DNA of 64,000 bases. It comes from Hirundichthys speculiger (lineage: Eukaryota > Chordata > Actinopteri > Beloniformes > Exocoetidae). Positions 32,242 to 41,200 of this stretch are shown in pieces. Location of the stretch: the NCBI GenBank assembly GCA_018398805.1, contig JAGFBZ010002318.1, positions 310,001 through 374,000 of the forward strand, in the 5' to 3' direction. The notes beneath the pieces are model-generated. The model was not told the DNA's origin and searched no databases. It was given only the letters and a program-made list of their open reading frames with translations. The position numbers and the translations under genes were made by a program. Every line of letters begins with the position of its first letter. The first letter of the stretch is position 1.

Positions 32242-35200
32242 TACATCAATCACTACATTAAAACAAGTCCTCCCATCAAGTCCTCCTTAACTGGTGCTGA
32301 CCAGCTACCTGACCAACGGGCTGACGTCTCTCGAGCGCTTCCCCATCAGCTTTAAGACGCAGTTTTCAGGTCACTGCTTTCACCACGTGGTCCTGGGCAT
32401 CTACTGCAACGGCCGCTACGGATCCATGGGCATGAGCCGCCGCCAGGACCTGATGGACAAACCGCTGACCTACCGAACGCTGGGAGAGCTGGTGGCGGAA
32501 TTCGAGAGTTCCTACAAGAGATACCAGCATACCTTAAAGAAGGTAAGAGAGGGCGTGATGGATGGAGGGGAAAGAGAGGTGAAAGGTTAAGGAGACGGGA
32601 AAGTCTCTATTTTTTCCAAACACACATTTCTTTGTCGTTAAGGTGAAGATTGGCTTGTACGTGCCTCACGACCCCCATGTTTGCCAGCCAATCGAGTGGA
32701 AGTATTTAGTTCTAAATGCAACCAGACTGGGAGCTCAGGAGATGATGAAGGAACTGGAGAAACACGGCCGGGACATGAGGATGAAGGTACGATCTCTACG
32801 CAAAAAGACTAAAACATCTGGTTGAGATATGTTTTTTTTTTTTTTGTTTGTTTTTTTTGTGTGTGTAGGGGGGTGGGGGGGGTCTGCAAAACTCCTACCC
32901 AAAGGTAGTAGATCGGTTAACAGAGAATGTAAATCTATACACGCTGGGCTGCTGTTGATGCTCACTACACTTTTCATCTAACCCCGTTTTCATTCTGCCG
33001 TCCCACGACACACACACTACATTACCCATAAGGCCACACCATTACCCATAAGGCCACCTTCTTAAAGGGGCCAGGCTGGCTCACAACATTTCTTCGCTGT
33101 GAGAGAACGCGCACAACATCCTGTGATGTTTCTGCAATTTTTTCTTGATTTTCTTTTTTTTTTTTAATTATATATTTCTGAAAAATCCGCGAATAACTAA
33201 AACTGCGGAACTTAAAGCACGAATTCTCAAAGGATCACTGCATTGCAACAGAAAGAGAAGAATTGAGGAGAATGTCGGTAAAGGGCTGTGTCTCTTCTGG
33301 GAAATACACCACCCAACACTTCTACTGGGTCACTTTATAACACTGAGTCATAAGATTTATGATTAAACACGAGTGACACATTAATTATTGATAGGAGCAG
33401 AGATGTCAGCTGGTTCCAAAAAATGCCATGGATTTAAAAAAAAAGCGCTCTTTAGATTTAACATAAGAAAATAATGTGATAATTTTGTCGGCTTTAAAGG
33501 GCAGCAGTTCTGCTAAGAGAACAGCTAACGACAGCAGAACACTGACCGCCTGCAGGAGACGTCCAGACCACTCAGGCCTGAAAATAGTTTATTCACAATG
33601 ATTATAAATTAATGCTGAAGAGAGAAAATGGATCATTTTGCAGCTAAGAACAGTTCTGTCAGAGGTCTCACAGTGATTCACAGTGACACATGTGACCTTT
33701 TAAAAGAGGTTTGTTCATATAAACATGAAACGGTAAACTCTTAAAAATGCATGTGGGGTCAAATGTATGTTTTGTTTTTATTTTATTTTGCTTCGGGAGT
33801 TTGTTTGCTTGTGTGGGAGCGGCTGCTGTTGCAGTGATTTGGTGTGTGGACCGCTCTGCATGTCATCAGGATATGTAGGTCAGTGAAATTCCAGCTGTCA
33901 CAAATGCTGCTGCCCTCATGGACGTAAAGACACGAGCGGATACTCCGCCGGTCTTTGGTCTGTGAGACTGCGGCGGCGTCTCTGCTTCACTCCAGATAAT
34001 GTGATAATTGAACTGCGACCTCTGTTGTGAAAAATATTAAATGTGTTAAATTTGAATTGTAACCTGTGCAAACCAAGTTCATACTACACTGTCTGGCCAA
34101 AAAAAAAGGTCTATTCCGTTGGACCACCTTTAGCTTTGATTACGGACACACATTCGCTGTGTCATTGTTTCTATAAGCTTCTGCAATGTCAGCAGATTTA
34201 TTTCCATCCAGTGTTGCATTAATTTTTCACCAAGATCTCTCATTGATGATGGTAGAGTCTGAGTCTCCAGCACATCCCAAAGATTCTCAATGGGGTTCAG
34301 GTCTGGACTCTGGTGGCCGATCCATGTGTAAAAATGAAGTTTCCTGCTCCCTGATCCAGTCTTTCACAGTCTGAGCCCGATGAATCCTGGTATTGTCATC
34401 TTGAAATATGTCCGTCCCATCAGGGAGGAAAAGATCCATTGATGTAATAACCTGGTCATTCAGTATATTCAGGTAGTCAGCTGACCTCATTCTTTGAGCT
34501 CATACTGTTGCTGAACCTGGACCTGATCCAACTGCAGTAACCCCAGATCAGAACACTGCCCCCACAGGCTGGTACAGTAGGCGCTAGGCATGATGGGAGC
34601 ATCACTCTGGAACAGGATCAATCTGGACTCATCAGACCACATGACCTTCTTCCATTGATCCAGAGTCCAATCTTTATGCTCCCTTGAAAATCTAAGCCTT
34701 TTTTCCAGTTAGCCTCACTGATTAGTGGTTTTCTTAAGGCTACACAGCTGTTCAGTCCCAATCCCTGGGGTTCCCTTAGCATTGTGGGTATGGAAATGCT
34801 CTTACTTTCACTATTAAACAGTCCTGAGTTCTACTGTTGTTTTTCTTCGATATGTTTCAGTGATCTCCGATCAGGATCATTGAGGATTTTTTTCCGGCCA
34901 CATTTCCTCCTGGAAGACGATGGGTCCCCACTATCCTTCCAGTTTTTAATAATGCGTTGGACAGTTTTTGGTAGTTAGATGTTTTCTCTGCTTGATGCCA
35001 ATGATTTGACCCTTCTCAAACAGACTAACATCTTTTCCACAACCACGGATGTGTCTTTGACATGGTTGTTTAGGAAATGAGAAGCACCTCACTGCACCAG
35101 TTGGGGTTAAATCACTTGTTTCCAGCTGAAAGATAATCACTCATGCAGTAATTATCCAACAGGAGGCTCGTTAAAGCTTAGTTAAATCCAGGTGGCGTTT

Positions 35201-38200
35201 TTTCTTCTTTTTTTTGGCTGGGCAGTGTAGTTTTTGGGATAATTTTATAATCTGTTTGGGTTTATGATGTTCCATGAATTCAAAGGGGAAAGCATGTGTA
35301 TTAACGAAGATAATAGCAACAATTTATATTTGCCAAGTCCCTCTGAGAACATAAAAATAATGTCCGTTTGCATTTATCAGTTTTCTACGGCCGGTTCACT
35401 GCTATCGGACCAGCGGTCAGTCTGACGTGCATGGTCTTGAACTGTGGGATGAACTTGGAGCGTCCAGGGAAAACCCTGGCAGGCACCGGGAGGAAATCCG
35501 AACCGGGAACCTTCTGGCTGAGAGGCAGCAGTCCAGAGCACCACACCACCGTGACACCTTTTAGTTTAAAAAAACAAAACCCAAAAACAATTAAAATGTA
35601 GAGGAAGGCTGAGTTTTAAATATGCACATACACACAAACACACAGAGACATCACAGATGCACATGACGAATGCGACCAGCTGTGGAATATGAGCTACTTC
35701 CTGGCCTTTCTATTCATGTTCATCCTGTTTTTGTGTCCTGCTGAGATCTTAATGATAGCCTCAAGCTGGTGCCCTGACCGCTTCATCGTGGCTGCTCGCT
35801 CCTCCCCGAGGATGGATAACGACGATGCCGCCAGTATTTCTGTTCAGAAAGGAGCAGGACTCTCTGGTTTTATATTTTCACGTCATTGCCAACTGAATAT
35901 TTTCACAACTGTGTTGACAATTTGTTTAGGAGATTTTGAGTTTTGGGTGTCAACATGAGACACTACGGGCAAAAGAGTTTGCTCTTCCCTACAACCTTCA
36001 GTGTCTCCATTTGCAAACATTTGTGGCACAAAATGAGTGATTCTGAAGAGTTTCTGAAATGTTGTCCCTGCTGGATATGCCACGGTCAGCTGGAGGGGAC
36101 ATTGTTAGGAAGTGATGCGTTTGGGAACAACGGCGACTCAGCCATGAAGAGGAAGACCACCTAACATCACAAAGCAGGGTCAACAACTGCCAGGGCGTAA
36201 AAGTCTCCGATGCTCCGCTGGACAGATTCTCACACAAACACGTCAAATCTTGCAGAAAGACTTCCTAGAAGAGATGACGCTGTTATAGCTGCGTATTAAA
36301 GTATATGCATCTGAGTCCAGTGTCTTTACTGTCCCTGCTGGTGCATGCTGGTGTATGTGTCTTCAGCCAGAAATAACTGCCAGATCCCTAATAATCATTT
36401 TTATCCATCAGAAAGCGACAACACTCGATAGGTAGCCACCTTATTTGGTCATCTCATAGATGTACAGTCCTGGCCAAACGTTTTGAGAATGACACAAATA
36501 TTACATCTTCACAAAGTCTGCTGCTTCAGTTTTTATATGTTTTTGTCAGGTGTTTCTATGTTATAATGAAATACAATTAGAAGCATGTCATCAATTTTAA
36601 AAGCCTTTATTGAGAATTACACATAATTCATGCAATAAGTCAATATTTGCAGTGCTGACCCTTCTATTTCAGGACCTATGCAGTTCTCCCTGGCATGCTG
36701 TTAATCAACTTCTGGACCAAATCCTGACTGATGCCAGTCCATTCTTTCATAATCAATGCTTGGAGTTTGTCAGAATTTGTGGGTTTTTGATTGTCTAAGT
36801 TCTCAATGGGATTAAGATCTGGGGAGTGTCCTGGCCAAGGGCCTAAAATCTTAAAGTTTTGTTCCCAGAGCCATTTCATTATGACTTTGCTTTATGGCAA
36901 GGTGCTCCATCACGCTGATAAAGGCATTCTTCACCACCAAACTGCCCTTGGATGGTTGGGAGAAGTTGAGTCAAGGCAGTTGGTCTTCCTTTTTTGGTTG
37001 TTGGAGCCAAAAGACTTCTTCAGTTCAAACTGACTTGTGGGGAGTTTTGAGCTCTTAAGCTGTTAAATGTCGTATATCACTGATCCTCCCATCACTCCTG
37101 CAGGTCATCCTTTTGTTCATTGTGAGTTGTTTACCTGGTTTTGGTTACATGAATGGAGGTGCCTGTGGTTGTGAAACTGCCGCCTGGGCAGGAGAGTCAA
37201 AGCTGCATTATAAGTGCTGCGTGGCTGAAACCTGACCCCCCCCGTGTTAATGTTGGTTTACTTTTCTCTTTTCTGACCAGAACGTGCTATTGTTTGGTTT
37301 CTCCAATGAAAAGGTCTATACATCACTTGCTGCACAGCTCTGCATATATAATAGCGCTCAGTTTCTGTTTGGGTGTTTTGTCCTTGGGCTGAACCAGTTT
37401 TTGGTTGTATTTCCTTTTCAGGACATCATTGTGTTGCAGCAGCCCTGACATCAGTCCCTCTTTTCAGTGTCAGTGGTCCTGCAAAAATAGGAAAGACTGT
37501 TGATTAGCAGATTGGTGCAGCTGGTTCAGTGTCATCCGGTGCTGTTTCCTGAACCACTGCCCCACCTCTCCCTCTCCGTCTCTCTCTCCGTCCCTCTCTC
37601 CACCCCTCTCTCCATCCCTCTCCGTCTCCCTCTCCATCCCTCTCTCCATCCCTCTCTCCATCCCTCTCCGTCTCTCTCTCCATCCCTCTCTCCATCCCTC
37701 TCTCCATCCCTCTCCATGAGGCTGAGAAGAAACTGCATCTCACTATCACATGGGAAGACTCATGATGGTGCAGAGTTCTGATGATGGATCGTTTGGTTCC
37801 AGTGAGTGGCTTGTATCAAAGAGCAGATGTTGCTTTGTGATGTGCTTCACGGTTCACACTTCCATCTCTGCACGGCACAGTCCAACGATCGCAGCTGTTG
37901 GTGTGTCCAGTGAAGGCCTCTACTTACTGGGTCTGGATTTGTCATCCACATTTCTGAACTCGTGGCTTGTTGTTGCTCACTTGTAGGACTTGACTGCTCT
38001 GCTTTCCACTTCCTCCATGTAGATGTTGGCAACAGCAGGTGACCCTGGAAAACCCCTGGCAGATCCACGTTTCTGTCAGTAAACTACTTCAGATAGTGGG
38101 TGGAGAAGAGAAGGTCTAATACCATACAGATCTGGTTTGGAGTTAAATCGATCCTGTCTTTTAAGGTTCCATCTTGTTGCGGTTTTTCAAATATTTGCAA

Positions 38201-41200
38201 CTTGATTCATGTGACCAAAAGCAGCTAAAAAGATTACAATGGACCTACGATGGATTACAAAGGAGGGTCGGTTCTTCACAGATGACTTCAATCACTTTTC
38301 CTGGTCCCTGCCCAGCTTCACTCGCATTAAAATGAGGCCTGTCAGTCATTTAAATTCTTTAATTGCAATTAATCAAAAGATTTTCATAATTAACTTGTGA
38401 TTAATCGAGGATCTGCTTTTATTATTATTTTTTTTTTATTATTTTTTATTATTTTATTATTATTTTTTTTTCTAAGGCTTAAGTTTGAAAACCGGAAGTC
38501 CACCAATGCTGTCGTACTTTTTGGGGTCTTAATTCATCAGCTTCTTAGTGTATTTTGTCGGGCTGCTGCTTGACTGCAGTAATTTGCTGACGGTCCCTAA
38601 ACTCCACGGCAGCAGCAGGTGCTCAGAAGGACATTCAGCGCTGTTCCTTAGAGTTTTAGCCACGCCCACTGAGCTTGGAGGGTTGATGACACTGGTGAAA
38701 TGTCTGGCACACTTATATCTACAAAATGACACCAACCAGGATGAGATCGTGCCATTTTCATGACGCCGTTAGAGTTTAAAGAGAAAAAAACAAATGAATG
38801 TCGGATGTGAAACTAACTTTACCGTCCTGCGGTGGAAACTCGATTCACAGTGACAGTAAATACTAATGACCTTTTTTCTTCTCAACAGACCCATCTGCCA
38901 GCACCTTAAAGCTAAACTTGCTGTTCATAAGACCCTTTTCTGTCGCCATGTCTGTCCCACACATTGACTGTAAATGCACTTATTGGCAGAGGGTTGTATT
39001 TAGAGAAACATGTGCGTTAATCTCGCATTAAAAAAACAATAGTGGTGTTAAACAGAATTTGCATTAACGGGTTATTAACGTGTAATTAACACGTTAGCTT
39101 TGACAGCCCTAAATATATAAGACTGACCAATCATGTCATTTGATGTGTTTGACAGCTAACCATTGAGTCTGTCATTAGCTGTGACTGCTAGTCATTCCTG
39201 TCATCGTTTTTGCTACTTAGCATTATACTGACTTCTGAGCTGTGAAAAAAAAACTGATTATGGTCATATTTTAGAGATTGTTTTTTGATGTGCTTGTGTG
39301 TTAATTAAATTAGCAGACCACTGTGGCTGACTGTGGTTGGTCTGAAAGGATCTGAGGAAGAAACCTAGCTTAGCTGTGCTTATTGGCCGAGGGTCATATT
39401 TACAGAAACGTGTTTGTGTTAATCTTGCGTTAAAAAAAATAGTGGTGTTAAACAGAATTTGCGTTAACGCGTTATTAACGCGTTAACTTTGACAGCCCTA
39501 ATTAAAATAATTTAATAGAGTTAAAAAGAACAACAGCCAAACCAAAATAACAACTGACACACTCATTGAAAAAAACAAAAAATCTCCTAAGCGTGCACAA
39601 ATATCCTTATTCAGTGTTGCACGTGTCATTCACTGAACTCTAGACTGTTCAGACGTTTGATGGACACTGGTTGTTCAGACTTTACCTGGGGACCGACAGC
39701 TCTGTCCTTGAGGATGTGACTGGGGTCGGACTCAGTTTTCCCTTCCTGTCTGATGACAAACTGCAGGACGGTTTAGATTTTCCCCTCATGACCTTCTGTC
39801 TGTCTTCTCTTTACTGTCAGATGCAGATGTTATAATGTGTGCATTCACCAGGCAGTGTAACACTATCATTTGATTAAATGAAAAATCCTTCATTTATTAC
39901 AGATCCTAAAGTCATCCAGTGCCCAGTCACCTATCAAGGAGCGCAGCCGGGGGAAGTCCTTATCACCAAGGCGACGGCAGAGCAGTCCCCAGCGACGCTT
40001 TCCACACTGCAGAGACAAATCGTAAGTGCTTTGTGCCCGTGGTTTGAAAGGTTGAAGCAGATGTGTGCGGTTGCTTCTCAGTTCTAACAGCTCATGACAC
40101 TCTTTAACTGGAGAAGGGTTTCAGAAGTGACAGGGCGTCCCCCAGCATGTTCTGCTGATGCCGTTATGTCCTCCGTCTGCATCCTCTGTTGTTGTCCTCA
40201 CCCCAAGGTCAAGACGAGTTCAGACTTCACGCTCGCGTGTGTGTCGCTTCAAGATAGGTGTCGAAAGAGTGCATCGTCTCCCGCCGCCGTGGTGGTAACA
40301 CAATGGCTGATGTGTGTGTGTGTGTGTGTGTTTCAGAGGATCTTAGTGAACTAATCTCCAGCTGGTCGACACTGAAGTCTGTACGCGCTGCTTGTGTTTG
40401 CACGGCGTATGTGTGTTTGTCGCCATCAGCTCAGCGTCGTCACCAGGCAGAACTGTCTTTGTTCTGAGCGTCGACACGAGATGCTACCAGTGTTAGCATC
40501 TACAAGAAACACAAAGCTGCAGAGCACAGCCTTTCCTGTCTGAGAGGTCCTTTATCAGTTAGCTCTCTTTCCAAGCTTCACACACACACACTGGATTAGA
40601 AAGCATTACATTTATTTTGGTATTAGTATTTTTTTTTTTTTTTACACACACACTTGCAGGACATCGAGCGTATGTGTGTGTGCTGTCAGCTGTGTGCTGG
40701 GATGTAATACAATCTGACTTGGGTGGCAGCTGCAGCCCAGCAGGACTGCAGAATCACCACATGCACGCTTTACACACAAACACAGACGCACGCACGCACA
40801 CACACACCAGAGTCGGCGAGCCCTGTGATGATGCGTCTGCGTGTCCTGAACACGGTCTGGTATCTGTGCCACCCAGCGACGTAAGACCAGTTCCCAGATT
40901 TCAACCACCAGTGTCAGCAGCAGCATCTGTGTGCTTTTAAGGTGAAATCAGTCATTAAAACTTAATCCCTTTCCTGTTTTCCTGTTGACGGCTCGAGGGT
41001 TGAGGCAGCTGCTGAAACGGTCCAGAACAGACGTAGATTTTTTTCATGATCGTCAGTAAACTGGCTCTTTATTATAATTTAGGAAATAATACAAAAATCT
41101 AATTCAGATTCCAACTCAGAGCTAAATTCTTTCTTTGATACAAGTCAGATGTAAAAATAGTTTTCTAGAAGCAGACATTGACTTTTGTGTCTCTTTAACT

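Noticed and set aside
37470..37749. Minus-strand MERGMERD frames
   Set aside because: Pyrimidine-rich minisatellite artefact.
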